A DNA stretch of 50,685 nucleotides from Caulobacter sp. Root1455 (GTDB lineage Bacteria > Pseudomonadota > Alphaproteobacteria > Caulobacterales > Caulobacteraceae). This document shows positions 16,120 through 26,577 of this stretch, piece by piece. How positions within the stretch are numbered: the stretch's first letter is position 1; every line of letters begins with the position of its first letter. The notes beneath the pieces were generated by a model. It searched no databases. It was not told where the DNA came from and worked only from the letters and a program-made list of their open reading frames with translations. The DNA is taken from NCBI RefSeq assembly GCF_001426905.1, contig NZ_LMFQ01000011.1:1-50685 (forward strand). The letters are read 5' to 3'. The position numbers and the translations under genes are program-made.

Positions 16120-17649
16120 ATGGTCTCAAGTTTGGTCAACCGCCGCGCGGCGCTGCGCGGTCTTTCGCTGTCGGCGGTCCTCGCCCTGGCGCCGCGCCTG
16201 GCCGCGGCGGCGCAGACGCCCGCCGTCGACGACGCCGTCAGCCAGCCGTTCTCGGTCGAGGGGCTGCGCGACCGGGCCCGGAGCCTGGCCGCCGCGCCCT
16301 ACGCCAAGCCGCCCGCGCCGCCGACCATGACCGGCCTGTCCTACGACGACTACTTCCGCATCCGCTTCCGGCAGGAAGCCGACCTCTGGAAGGACCGTCG
16401 GCCGGCGTTCCGGGCCGAGTTCTTTCCGCCCGCGTGGCTGTATCCGCGTCCGCTGCCGATCTACGAGGTCGCCGCCGGCCTGGCGCGGCCGATCGTCTTC
16501 GACCCGGCGATGTTCGACATCCCCGGCGAGCACGCCGACGTCGCCAAGAGCTGGAGCGGCTTCTCCGGCTTTCGCCTGCTGTGGCCGCTGAACGAGGCCG
16601 ACAAGATGGACGAGGTGGCGGTGTTCCAGGGCGCCAGCTATTTCCGCAGCCTGGGCCGGGGCCAGCGCTACGGCCTGTCGGCGCGCGGCCTGGCGATCGG
16701 GGCCGGCGAGCCGAACGAGGAATTCCCCGACTTCACCGCCTTCTGGCTGGAACGTCCTGCCATTGATGGCGATGCGGTGCTGGTCCACGCCCTGATGGAC
16801 AGTCCCAGCTGCGCGGGCGTCTACAGCTTCACGATCCGCCCGGGCGAGGACGTGACGTTCGACGTCGCCGCCAGCGTCTTCCCGCGCACGGCCGTGACCA
16901 AGGCGGGCGTGGCGGCGATGAGCAGCATGTTCCTGTTCAACGTGGCGGATCCGTCGCCGCTCCAGGACTATCGCACCGCCGTGCATGACAGCGACGGCCT
17001 GGCGATCTGGACGGGGCGGGGCGAGCACATCTGGCGCGTGCTGCAGAACCCCAAGGCCCACCGCCTGAGCAACTTTCCGGACGAGAACCCCAAGGGCTTC
17101 GGCCTGGTGCAGCGCGCCCGGGCGCTGGAAGATTTCGGCGACCTGCAGGCCCGCTACGACCTGCGGCCCAGCCTGTGGGTCGAGCCCCTGGACGCCTGGG
17201 GCGAGGGCGCGGTGCACCTGGCCGAGCTGGCCACCACCAAGGAGAGCGACGACAACATCGCCATGTTCTGGCGGCCCAAGGCGCCGTGGACGGCCGGGAC
17301 CCAGGTCGACCTGCGCTATCGGCTGCACTGGGGCCAGGAGCGCTTCGCCAGCCCCGACGCTCGGGTGTTCCGCACCCGCACCGGGGCCGACGCCCAGGCC
17401 GGCCTGCGGCTGTTCACCGTCGATCTGCAGGGCGGGGCCCTGGCCGAGGGGCTGGACGGGGTGGCGATGGACCTCCAGGCCCAGGGCGGCGAGATCGTCT
17501 GGCGCGACCTGTCGCCCTATCCGGACGAGGCCTCGGCCCGCGTCGCGTTCGGCGTGCGGCCCAAGGCGGCGAGCATGGACCTGTCCCTGCGCCTGACCCG
17601 CGGCGACCAGGCGATCTCGGAGACCTGGCGGTATCTCTGGACGGCCTAG
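16120..17649 (+). CDS. Periplasmic glucan biosynthesis protein OpgG/OpgD (MdoG)
   Basis: Periplasmic protein for branching or release of osmoregulated periplasmic glucans, 509 residues, matching the MdoG family length. The N-terminus has a twin-arginine-like signal (NRRAALRGLSLSAVLAL, cleavage near AAAA at 29), as in OpgD. Family motifs are visible: LSYDDYFRIRF, FFPPAWLYPRPLPIYEV, FQGASYFRSLGRGQRYGLSARGLAI and GEEFPDFTAFWLERP-like sequence. No opgH glucosyltransferase is next to it, so the pathway is split. It is transcribed away from the Mla operon. OpgG and OpgD cannot be told apart with certainty; the Tat-like signal favours OpgD. Confidence 0.9.
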   Translation: MVSSLVNRRAALRGLSLSAVLALAPRLAAAAQTPAVDDAVSQPFSVEGLRDRARSLAAAPYAKPPAPPTMTGLSYDDYFRIRFRQEADLWKDRRPAFRAEFFPPAWLYPRPLPIYEVAAGLARPIVFDPAMFDIPGEHADVAKSWSGFSGFRLLWPLNEADKMDEVAVFQGASYFRSLGRGQRYGLSARGLAIGAGEPNEEFPDFTAFWLERPAIDGDAVLVHALMDSPSCAGVYSFTIRPGEDVTFDVAASVFPRTAVTKAGVAAMSSMFLFNVADPSPLQDYRTAVHDSDGLAIWTGRGEHIWRVLQNPKAHRLSNFPDENPKGFGLVQRARALEDFGDLQARYDLRPSLWVEPLDAWGEGAVHLAELATTKESDDNIAMFWRPKAPWTAGTQVDLRYRLHWGQERFASPDARVFRTRTGADAQAGLRLFTVDLQGGALAEGLDGVAMDLQAQGGEIVWRDLSPYPDEASARVAFGVRPKAASMDLSLRLTRGDQAISETWRYLWTA

Positions 17650-17680
17650 GGCCTATCGATTTTCAAGTCTGGTGCGTGGT

Positions 17681-17767
17681 CCTCGTCCTTCGACAAGCTG
17701 CAGGATGAGAACCAAGTGCAGGCGGCGGCGCTAGAAAACCTCATCCCGGGCTTGTCGAAGGACGAGG
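17681..17767. repeat. Palindromic element, family C copy 1
   Basis: Arms at 17681-17709 and 17740-17767 are imperfect reverse complements with the core CTTCGACAAGCT / CTTGTCGAAG. Similarity to the copy at 45756-45840 extends upstream to the stop codon of the preceding gene (TAGGG-CTATCGA). The CTTCGACAAGC core is a widespread intergenic repeat of alphaproteobacteria. Confidence 0.8.
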
Positions 17768-17850
17768 TTTTCGTTCCCCCCGCCCAAGTCCAGTTTGCGC
17801 CGTGCGCTGACCTTAGCCGGCGACCCGATCGGCGCCTCGCCCCCGCCCTG

Positions 17851-17887
17851 AGTGGCAGCGCCTATCGTGATGATAGGAACAATCAAT
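17851..17887. promoter_or_regulatory. Candidate OxyR box of katG
   Basis: Four tetrads with exact seven-base spacing: AGTG (17851-17854), CTAT (17862-17865), ATAG (17873-17876), CAAT (17884-17887). The two inner tetrads are perfect and the outer ones match two and three of four bases of the E. coli-type OxyR consensus. The site is 76 bases before the katG ATG, a good place for an activator upstream of a -35 element. Confidence 0.65.
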
Positions 17888-17917
17888 TTTACCTATCGGT
17901 GGATCGAGGTTGACTAG

Positions 17918-20143
<2,226 letters not shown>

Positions 20144-20176
20144 CGATTGGTCCCGAAACCGCCATCGAGGCCAGCG

Positions 20177-20204
20177 CGGGGCGCCGTTGAAAAGCGGCGC
20201 CCCG
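20177..20204 (+). terminator. Hairpin terminator after katG
   Basis: CGGGGCGCCG (20177-20186) pairs perfectly with CGGCGCCCCG (20195-20204) around an eight-base loop. Only a weak pyrimidine tract follows. It lies between convergent katG and the ArsR gene. Confidence 0.65.
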
Positions 20205-20224
20205 ACTTCGTCAGGCGAGCCTGT

Positions 20225-20551
20225 TTATTTCCGATCCCGCTTTCCGCGCGCGATCTCCGTGGCCAGGGCGTCCAGCTTGTGGTCCCAGAAGCGGCGGAAC
20301 GGGTCCAGCCAGGCGTCGACCTCCTGCAGCGGCGCGGCGTCCATGGCGTAGATTCGTCGCTGGGCGTCGGCGCGCACGGTGGCGAAGCCGCTGTCGCGCA
20401 GCACCTTCAGATGCTGGGAGACGGCGGGCTGGCTGATCGCGAACTCCTTCTGGACGACCGCGACGATGTCGCCCGAGGCCAGCTCGCCCGCCGACAGCAG
20501 TTCCAGGATGCGGCGGCGGACCGGGTCGCCGAGGACGTCGAAGGCGTGCAT
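20225..20551 (-). CDS. ArsR-family transcriptional regulator
   Basis: Winged-helix repressor of 108 residues. The helix-turn-helix is in FAISQPAVSQHLKVLRDSGF with the wing ADAQRRIYAM. It has no ArsR metal motif (no CVC pair), so it is the kind of ArsR protein that pairs with SRPBCC/AHSA1 genes. The start at 20551 shares one base with the stop codon of the upstream SRPBCC gene (TGATG), so the two are translationally coupled. A perfect inverted repeat before the operon (21247-21270) is the likely operator, giving autorepression. Signal unknown. Confidence 0.9.
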   Translation of the reverse strand: MHAFDVLGDPVRRRILELLSAGELASGDIVAVVQKEFAISQPAVSQHLKVLRDSGFATVRADAQRRIYAMDAAPLQEVDAWLDPFRRFWDHKLDALATEIARGKRDRK

Positions 20552-21219
20552 CAGTCGCGCTTGCCCTGGCCCTCGCCGCCGCCGGTGTAGAAGGCGGTGG
20601 TGCGGTCGGCGGCGGCGCGGGCGGCCTCGGGGTCCGTGCCGAACGCGATCGCGGCCTCGGCCCAGGCGTTGCTGGCCGCCGCGCCGAGGGTCTTGCCGTC
20701 GCCCTGGGTCAGCCAGACGGCGGCGTCGCGGGCCGTCGCCGGGGCACCGCCGGTCTCCAGATGCTCGGCCAGGCCCAGCAGCGACAGGTCCCAGCCGACG
20801 CCCACCGCGCCAGGGCCGAACTGGTCCCAGAAGCCCAGGAACTGCTCGTCCTCGTGGGCGATGTGTTCGAGCCGCAGCCTGGTTTCGCCTTCGCCTTCGG
20901 CGGTCAGGACGACGATCACCCAGCTGGTCTGCCCGCGCATTTCCCAGGTCACCGCCAGGCGTCTGGGCGCGTCGCAGTCTTCGATGACGCCGCCGGCGTT
21001 GCCCTGCAGCTGGTAGCGGCCGCCCAGGCGCAGGTCGCCGCTGATCGGCATGAACCAGCGCGGGATCCGCTCGGGGTTGGTCAGGGCGTCCCAGACGTCG
21101 TCGACGTCGGTGGGATAGGTGCGGTCGGCGATCACCACGCGGGCGGTCTTGCCTTTCCATTCGCGGCTTTCGACCTTGCGCCGCACGGCGCCGACAAGAC
21201 GGTGAGCGTCGAATGTCAT
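20551..21219 (-). CDS. SRPBCC (AHSA1-like) domain protein
   Basis: START-like ligand-binding protein of 222 residues, AHSA1/YndB-type. The fold signature begins near residue 30 (RTYPTDVDDVWDALTNPERIPRWF) and continues through RLEHIAHEDEQFLGFWDQFGPGAVGVGWD. GGAGGAC stands before the ATG at 21219. It is first in a two-gene operon with an ArsR repressor, an arrangement frequently seen in proteobacteria and actinobacteria, where the SRPBCC protein may bind or sense a hydrophobic ligand. No enzymatic residues can be named. The function is therefore only a family call. Confidence 0.85.
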   Translation of the reverse strand: MTFDAHRLVGAVRRKVESREWKGKTARVVIADRTYPTDVDDVWDALTNPERIPRWFMPISGDLRLGGRYQLQGNAGGVIEDCDAPRRLAVTWEMRGQTSWVIVVLTAEGEGETRLRLEHIAHEDEQFLGFWDQFGPGAVGVGWDLSLLGLAEHLETGGAPATARDAAVWLTQGDGKTLGAAASNAWAEAAIAFGTDPEAARAAADRTTAFYTGGGEGQGKRD

Positions 21220-21246
21220 GCGATGTCCTCCGGATCGGTTGGGTTT

Positions 21247-21270
21247 TTATATAAGTCTCATCTTATATAA
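21247..21270. promoter_or_regulatory. ArsR-type operator before the SRPBCC/arsR operon
   Basis: TTATATAAG and CTTATATAA form perfect 9-base arms around TCTCAT, in a very AT-rich patch 28 bases before the SRPBCC start. AT-rich dyads of this sort are typical ArsR/SmtB sites. It also probably overlaps the promoter. Confidence 0.75.
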
Positions 21271-21386
21271 GATTCGCCCTATGCGCAAATGCCGCGCGCC
21301 GGTCCGGGGCCGCGCTTCAATCTCGGTTAACAAATTCCCGTCACGGCTGTTGGCCTAATGGTTTTCTGTGACTCGGGGCCCGCCGC

Positions 21387-22904
21387 ATGAGCGACAAACA
21401 CCAGCTCGATCAACGTTTGAGCTTCATGCGGTTCGACCAGCGGTCGCGATCGGCGCTGCAGGCGGCCAAGCCGGCGCTGGACGAGGCCATCCCGGGCGCG
21501 CTGGACAGCTTCTACGAACAACTGCGCGGCTTCGCCGAAACGCGCGCCCTGTTCAAGGACGGACGAGGCGACGGCGCCCAGGCCCGGCAGGTGGCGCACT
21601 GGCGGCGGATGCTGTCGGGCGACCAGGGCGCGGACTACGTGGCGGCGGTGGAGCGCATCGGCCAGTCCAACGCGCGCGCCGGTCTCGAGCCGCGCTGGTC
21701 GATCGGCGGCTACGCCCTGGTGTTGGACAAGCTGATCCACGCGGTGCTGGGCAAGCGGGTCAAGAGCGGTCCGTTCGGCGGCGGCAAGGCCGACAGCGCG
21801 GCGGCCGATCAGGTCTCGGCCCTGGCCAAGGCGGTGTTCCTCGACATGGACCTGGCCGTCTCGGCCTATTTCTCGGTCCTGCTGGAAGAGCGCGACCGCC
21901 TGGAGGCCGGGCGTCAGGCGGCCGAGCAACAGCAGGCCGCCGCCGTCGCCGCCCTGGGCGTGGCCCTGTCGCGACTGGCGGCGGGCGATCTGTCGGTGCG
22001 CATCGAGGGCGCGCTGTCGCCCGAGTTCGAGCGCCTGAAGACCGATTTCGACAACGCCGCCGCGGCGCTCGACAAGACCATGAGCGCGGTGTCGCGCGGC
22101 GCCATGGGCATCCGGACCGGAACCGACGACATCGCCCGCGCCGCCGACGACATGGCCGAGCGCACCGAGCAGCAGGCCGCGACGCTGCAGCAGACCGCCG
22201 CCGCGGTCGAGCAGCTGACCGCCACGGTCGAGCAGACCGCCAAGAGCGCCAAGGCCGTCTCGGCCCAGGTCAGGGAGGCGGCCGACGACGCCCAGGCCTC
22301 GGGCGTGGTGGTGACCCGCGCCGCCGAGGCCATGACCCAGATCGAAGCCTCCTCGGCCAAGGTCTCGCAGATCCTCGGCGTGATCGACGAGATCGCCTTC
22401 CAGACCAATCTGCTGGCCCTGAACGCCGGGGTCGAGGCGGCCCGGGCCGGCGACGCCGGCCGCGGCTTCGCCGTGGTGGCTCAGGAAGTGCGGGCCCTGG
22501 CCCAGCGCTCGGCCGAGGCGGCCAAGGAGATCAAGACCCTGATCGTCGATTCCAGCCGCCAGGTGGGCGAGGGCGTCGATCTGGTCGGCAAGACCGGCGC
22601 GGCCCTGCGCGGCATCGTCGAGAAGGTCGGCGTGATCGACACGCTGGTCGACGAGATCGCCGCCTCGGCCAATGAGCAGGCCTCGGCCCTGGGCCAGGTC
22701 AATGTGGCGGTCAACCAGCTCGACCAGGTGACCCAGCGCAACAGCGCCATGGTCCAGCAATCGACCGAGGCCGCCCACGCCCTGCGCGCCGAGGCGGCGG
22801 ACCTGTCCAACCACGTGGGCGGCTTCCGCACGGGTTCGATGCGCGAAAACCCGGCGCACCAGGTCCGCGAACGCGTGGCGGCTTCCGGGCGACCGGGTCG
22901 GTAG
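21387..22904 (+). CDS. Globin-coupled methyl-accepting chemotaxis protein
   Basis: Soluble chemoreceptor of 505 residues for haem-based oxygen or gas sensing. Residues 1-165 are a protoglobin-type sensor domain ([15 protein letters not shown], then [11 protein letters not shown], which holds the likely proximal histidine). Residues 175-235 resemble a HAMP-like linker, and the signalling hairpin tip is [23 protein letters not shown] near residue 335 followed by [18 protein letters not shown]. No membrane segment exists, so it should sit in a cytoplasmic receptor cluster. No che genes are adjacent. Aerotaxis is the known role of such HemAT-like proteins. Confidence 0.93.
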   Translation: MSDKHQLDQRLSFMRFDQRSRSALQAAKPALDEAIPGALDSFYEQLRGFAETRALFKDGRGDGAQARQVAHWRRMLSGDQGADYVAAVERIGQSNARAGLEPRWSIGGYALVLDKLIHAVLGKRVKSGPFGGGKADSAAADQVSALAKAVFLDMDLAVSAYFSVLLEERDRLEAGRQAAEQQQAAAVAALGVALSRLAAGDLSVRIEGALSPEFERLKTDFDNAAAALDKTMSAVSRGAMGIRTGTDDIARAADDMAERTEQQAATLQQTAAAVEQLTATVEQTAKSAKAVSAQVREAADDAQASGVVVTRAAEAMTQIEASSAKVSQILGVIDEIAFQTNLLALNAGVEAARAGDAGRGFAVVAQEVRALAQRSAEAAKEIKTLIVDSSRQVGEGVDLVGKTGAALRGIVEKVGVIDTLVDEIAASANEQASALGQVNVAVNQLDQVTQRNSAMVQQSTEAAHALRAEAADLSNHVGGFRTGSMRENPAHQVRERVAASGRPGR

Positions 22905-23001
22905 AGGCGCCGAACATCGATCGGGGGCGGGCGCACGCGCCTGTCCCCGTCCGCTGAACTTTGCTTTCCGCTTTTGCCGCTGAGGGCGCTATCAAGGCGG
23001 C

Positions 23002-24561
23002 ATGGATCGTAGACGAAGACTCCTGATCGTCGGGGGCGGCACGGCCGGGTGGCTGACCGCGGCCTATCTGGCCAAGTCCCTGCGGGTGGCCGAGCAGGCG
23101 CACCTGGAGATCACCCTGCTGGAATCGCCCGACGTCGGCATCATCGGCGTCGGCGAGGCCACGTTCCCGACCATCCGCACCACCCTGCGGTTCCTCGGGA
23201 TCGACGAGGCCCGGTTCATCCGCGAGACCTCGGCCACCTTCAAGCAGGGCATCCGCTTCAACGACTGGGCCTGGGCGCCGACCGACAGCGGCGAGCGCCA
23301 CCAGTACTTCCACCCGTTCGAGGCCCCGTTCTCGACCGACGGCGCGAGCCTGGCGCCCTACTGGCTGCTGCAGAACGAGGCGACGCGCGCGCCGTTCGCC
23401 GAGGCCATGACCATCCAGGCCCGGGTCGCCGACGCCCAGCGCGCGCCCAAGCGGCCGCACGAGGGCAACTTCTCCGGGCCCCTGAACTACGCCTACCACT
23501 TCGACGCCGCCAAGCTCGCCCAGGTGCTGGCCGAGCGGGCCCGCGAGCTGGGGGTGCGCCACCTGCAGGGCCTGCTGACCGGCGTCGAGCTGGACGCGAC
23601 CGGGGCCATCGACCACGTGATCTGCGCCGAGCACGGCCGCCTGGACGCCGACCTCTATATCGACTGCACCGGCTTCCACGCCGAGCTGATCGGCCAGGCC
23701 CTGAAGGCTCCGTTCAAGTCGGCGCGGCCGATCCTGTTCGCCGACCGGGCCCTGGCCTGCAAGATCCCCTACGACCGCCCCGACGCGCCGATCCAGAGCT
23801 TCACGATCGCCACCGCCCACGAGGCCGGCTGGACCTGGGACATCGGCCTGAACGGCGCGCGCGGCGTCGGCACGGTCTATTCCAGCGACCACATCGACGA
23901 CGACCGGGCGCAGGCGATCCTGCGCGGCTATGTGGGGGAGGGCGTGGAGATCGCGCCCCGGGCCCTGTCGTTCGAGGCCGGCTATCGCACCAAGCAATGG
24001 GTCAAGAACTGCGTGGCCGTGGGCCTGTCGGCGGGGTTCCTGGAACCGCTGGAATCGACCGGCGTGGTGCTGATCGAGGCGGCGGTGGCGATCATCGCCG
24101 AGCTGTTCCCGCACAACGGTCCGATCAGCGCCCCGGCCTTCCGCTTCAACGAACTGATGACGGCCCGCTTTGACAACATCATCACCTTCCTGAAGCTGCA
24201 CTACTGCCTGAGTCAGCGGACCGAGCCGTTCTGGCGGGAAAACGCCGACCCGGCCTCGATGCCGGAGCGGCTGGTCGACCTGCTGGAGCAGTGGCGGTGG
24301 CGTCCGCCCACCCGCTACGACTTCATCCTGGATCTGGAGACCTTCGCCTTCTTCAACTACCAGTACATCCTGTACGGCATGGGCTTCAAAACCGACCTGT
24401 CGCCGGGGCGCAGCGAATTTCCGGACGTGGCGGCGGCCGACAAGCTGTTCGCCAAGATCAAGAGCTTCGGCGAACGCGCCACCCACGACCTGCCCAGCCA
24501 CCGCGACCTGATCGCCCAGATCAACCGCTTCGGCTTCGACCGTTCGCTGGAACCGGCCTGA
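23002..24561 (+). CDS. Flavin-dependent tryptophan-halogenase family protein
   Basis: FADH2-dependent halogenase family protein of 519 residues. GGGTAGW (residues 11-17) is the FAD site, K81 in TFKQGIRF matches the catalytic lysine that forms the chloramine in PrnA and RebH, and the glutamate of LEPLESTG near residue 345 is kept. The WxWxIP motif is partly changed: WTWDIG at 277-282, proline replaced by glycine. No flavin reductase or biosynthetic gene cluster lies nearby. Many Caulobacter members of this family stand beside TonB-dependent receptors; here there is none. The substrate may not be tryptophan. Confidence 0.88.
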   Translation: MDRRRRLLIVGGGTAGWLTAAYLAKSLRVAEQAHLEITLLESPDVGIIGVGEATFPTIRTTLRFLGIDEARFIRETSATFKQGIRFNDWAWAPTDSGERHQYFHPFEAPFSTDGASLAPYWLLQNEATRAPFAEAMTIQARVADAQRAPKRPHEGNFSGPLNYAYHFDAAKLAQVLAERARELGVRHLQGLLTGVELDATGAIDHVICAEHGRLDADLYIDCTGFHAELIGQALKAPFKSARPILFADRALACKIPYDRPDAPIQSFTIATAHEAGWTWDIGLNGARGVGTVYSSDHIDDDRAQAILRGYVGEGVEIAPRALSFEAGYRTKQWVKNCVAVGLSAGFLEPLESTGVVLIEAAVAIIAELFPHNGPISAPAFRFNELMTARFDNIITFLKLHYCLSQRTEPFWRENADPASMPERLVDLLEQWRWRPPTRYDFILDLETFAFFNYQYILYGMGFKTDLSPGRSEFPDVAAADKLFAKIKSFGERATHDLPSHRDLIAQINRFGFDRSLEPA

Positions 24562-24685
24562 AGGGGCGCGTTCACGGGTCCTGAAAGGCCGTCGTGGTGA
24601 GGAGCGGACATCAGAGGGAAGGTGCTCAGCGACTGCATGGCGCCAGAAAATGTCCGCACTCGGCCGGTAGCCTTCACGCCCCCCC

Positions 24686-24721
24686 AAAAAAAAGCCCTCG
24701 CTCCGGCAGGGGAGCGAGGGC
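24686..24721 (-). terminator. Rho-independent terminator of the antiporter gene
   Basis: GCCCTCGCTCC and GGAGCGAGGGC form an 11-base stem (24694-24721) with a short loop. On the minus strand it is followed by eight T's (A-run 24686-24693). It sits 22 bases after the antiporter stop codon. This is one of the clearest terminators in the window. Confidence 0.88.
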
Positions 24722-24743
24722 CTAGGGAGGCGACTTCGGAGGT

Positions 24744-26117
24744 TTAGGCGGCGGCTTTCGCGATCACGCCGTCGACGGCGTCCAGCTCGCCGGATTCCCG
24801 GGCCTTCTTGCCGTAGACCATCTCGAACAGCGGGCTGGCCATGACCGTGGTGATGATGGCCATCAGCACCAGCATCGAGAACAGCGTCGGGCCGATGATG
24901 CCCTTCTGCAGGCCGATGTTGATGATGATCAGCTCCATCAGGCCGCGCGAGTTCATCAGGGCGCCGATGCCCATGGCGGTGGCGTGGTTCTCGCCGGTCA
25001 GGCGGGCGGCGGCGTAGCAGGCGCCCCACTTGGCCAGGATCGAGCAGGCCAGGATGCCCAGGGCGATCAGCAGCAGGGTGGGCGAGTTGACCATGTCCAT
25101 CCGGGTGTTCAGGCCCGAATAAGTGAAGAACATCGGCAGCAGCAGGATCACCGCCAGCGGCTCGACCTTCTTCTTCAGTTCCTCGACCAGCTTGCCGCGG
25201 GGGATGACCACGCCGAGGATGAAGCCGCCGAAGATGGCGTGGATGCCCACGGCGTCCATCAGGAAGGCCGAGACGCAGAAGGCCAGCATGACCAGGGCCA
25301 GCACCGTGGTGCTCATCTCGCCTTCGCGTTCGACCATGCGGCCCAGAGGCGCCAGGATCCTCGGGCCGAAGGTCGTGACGAACGCGACCCAGGCGAGGCC
25401 GCCGCCGATCGCGAGGAAGGCCACGCCGGGGCCGCCGCCGAAGGTGGCCAGCACCACGGCCAGCACGCACCAGGACACCGCGTCGTCGAAGGCGCCGGCG
25501 GTCAGAGACAGCGTGCCCAGCGAGGTCTTGGCCAGGCCGCGCTCATTGATGATCCGGGCCAGCATCGGGAAGGCCGTCAGGGCGATGCAGGCGCCCATGA
25601 ACAGCGTCGCCGCGCCCTGACCGATGGTCGGGGCGAACAAGCCTGGAACCTTCAGCAGGAACGGCGTGATCAGGGCGGCGATCAGGAACGGCGCGGCGAT
25701 GCCGGCGAACGACACGCTCATCGCGCTCTTGGCCTTGGCCTTGAAGTGGTCGGCCTGGAAGCTGGTGCCGACCATGAACATGTAGAGGCCCACGCCCAGC
25801 TGGGCGCCGACATACAGGATGTTCTTGGTTTCCTTGGGGAACAGCATCGTCTGGAAGTCGGGGAACAGCAGGCCCAGCAGGGACGGGCCCAGCACCACGC
25901 CGGCGATCATCTCGCCCACGACTTGCGGCTGCTTAAGGACCTTCTGGCCCAGCCAGCCGACCACGCGGCAGGCCAGTATGATGACGGCCAGTTGCAGGAA
26001 GAAGTGCACGCTGAAGTCGCCGGGCGTGTAGCTGTGCGCGGCGACCTTGGTGGCCGGGCCATGCGGCGAGAGAATGCCCCCCGCCGTGGCGATGAGGCTC
26101 GAAATGATGTCGGACAC
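24744..26117 (-). CDS. CPA2-type cation:proton antiporter
   Basis: Membrane antiporter of about 457 residues, Na+/H+ exchanger domain. Around 12-13 hydrophobic segments run the whole length, and the AGAFDDAVSWCVL segment carries the paired aspartates of the ion site typical for electrogenic CPA2 members. VVGEMIAGVVLGPSLLG near residue 60 is another family signature. I chose the GTG at 26117 because AGGGGGG lies before it; an upstream ATG at 26201 adds 28 polar residues without support. There is no RCK (TrkA-N) regulatory domain, unlike KefB/C. The transported cation is unknown. It ends in a strong terminator. Confidence 0.88.
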   Translation of the reverse strand: MSDIISSLIATAGGILSPHGPATKVAAHSYTPGDFSVHFFLQLAVIILACRVVGWLGQKVLKQPQVVGEMIAGVVLGPSLLGLLFPDFQTMLFPKETKNILYVGAQLGVGLYMFMVGTSFQADHFKAKAKSAMSVSFAGIAAPFLIAALITPFLLKVPGLFAPTIGQGAATLFMGACIALTAFPMLARIINERGLAKTSLGTLSLTAGAFDDAVSWCVLAVVLATFGGGPGVAFLAIGGGLAWVAFVTTFGPRILAPLGRMVEREGEMSTTVLALVMLAFCVSAFLMDAVGIHAIFGGFILGVVIPRGKLVEELKKKVEPLAVILLLPMFFTYSGLNTRMDMVNSPTLLLIALGILACSILAKWGACYAAARLTGENHATAMGIGALMNSRGLMELIIINIGLQKGIIGPTLFSMLVLMAIITTVMASPLFEMVYGKKARESGELDAVDGVIAKAAA

Positions 26118-26281
26118 GCGTGTCCCCCCTGTTGAATCCCTTCGGCGTTGACCGCCGTTGAGCTCAAGCCGCGCAGAGTTGGGTTTTCGAGACAAGGCCA
26201 AAAAGCGTTTTTGACACCGGCGCGCAGAAGATTGTTTTTGCTAGCTAATTTCCTGTTGCCCGAACGCCACAATGTAGTAAC

Positions 26282-26322
26282 GTGCCTACAAGACAGCCTT
26301 GTCAATGTAGGTACGTAGGCAC
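26282..26322. promoter_or_regulatory. Toxin-antitoxin operator
   Basis: GTGCCTAC at 26282-26289 and GTAGGCAC at 26315-26322 are perfect reverse complements, and the inner pair CCTACA (26285) / TGTAGG (26306) nests inside. The right arm abuts the antitoxin start codon at 26323. Overlapping inverted repeats at this place are typical for autorepression by the Phd-type antitoxin. Confidence 0.75.
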
Positions 26323-26577
26323 ATGAAAGTCATCTCGAGCCGTGACTTCAATCAGGATGTCAGCCAGGCCAAGCGGGCGGCGCGGATCGAGCCGGTGTTC
26401 GTCACCGACCGCGGCAAGACCACCCACGTGCTGATGAGCATCGAGACCTATCGCAAGCTGTCGGGCCAGAGCGAGACGATCGTCGACCTGCTGGCCATGG
26501 CCGCGCCGGTCGCCCTGGACGTCGCCGAGGTCCGGTCGGACGAAGCCTGGGATCGGCCCATGGGTCGGCGAAGCTGA
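26323..26577 (+). CDS. Type II antitoxin, Phd/YefM family
   Basis: Antitoxin of 84 residues. The N-terminal Phd fold (MKVISSRDFNQDVSQAKRAA, then EPVFVTDRGKTTHVLMSIETYRKL) binds DNA; the C-terminal tail (about residues 50-84) should wrap the toxin. It overlaps the PIN toxin start by one base (TGATG), so the two are translationally coupled. The inverted repeats that abut its start codon are the probable operator. No ribosome site is visible, so the transcript may be leaderless or nearly so. Confidence 0.92.
   Translation: MKVISSRDFNQDVSQAKRAARIEPVFVTDRGKTTHVLMSIETYRKLSGQSETIVDLLAMAAPVALDVAEVRSDEAWDRPMGRRS

Noticed and set aside
24604..24657. GCGGACAT/ATGTCCGC inverted repeat after the halogenase gene
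   Set aside because: The arms are 8 bases and 38 apart; AGCGGAC/GTCCGC strings recur in several gaps and probably are decayed repeat sequence, not an operator.
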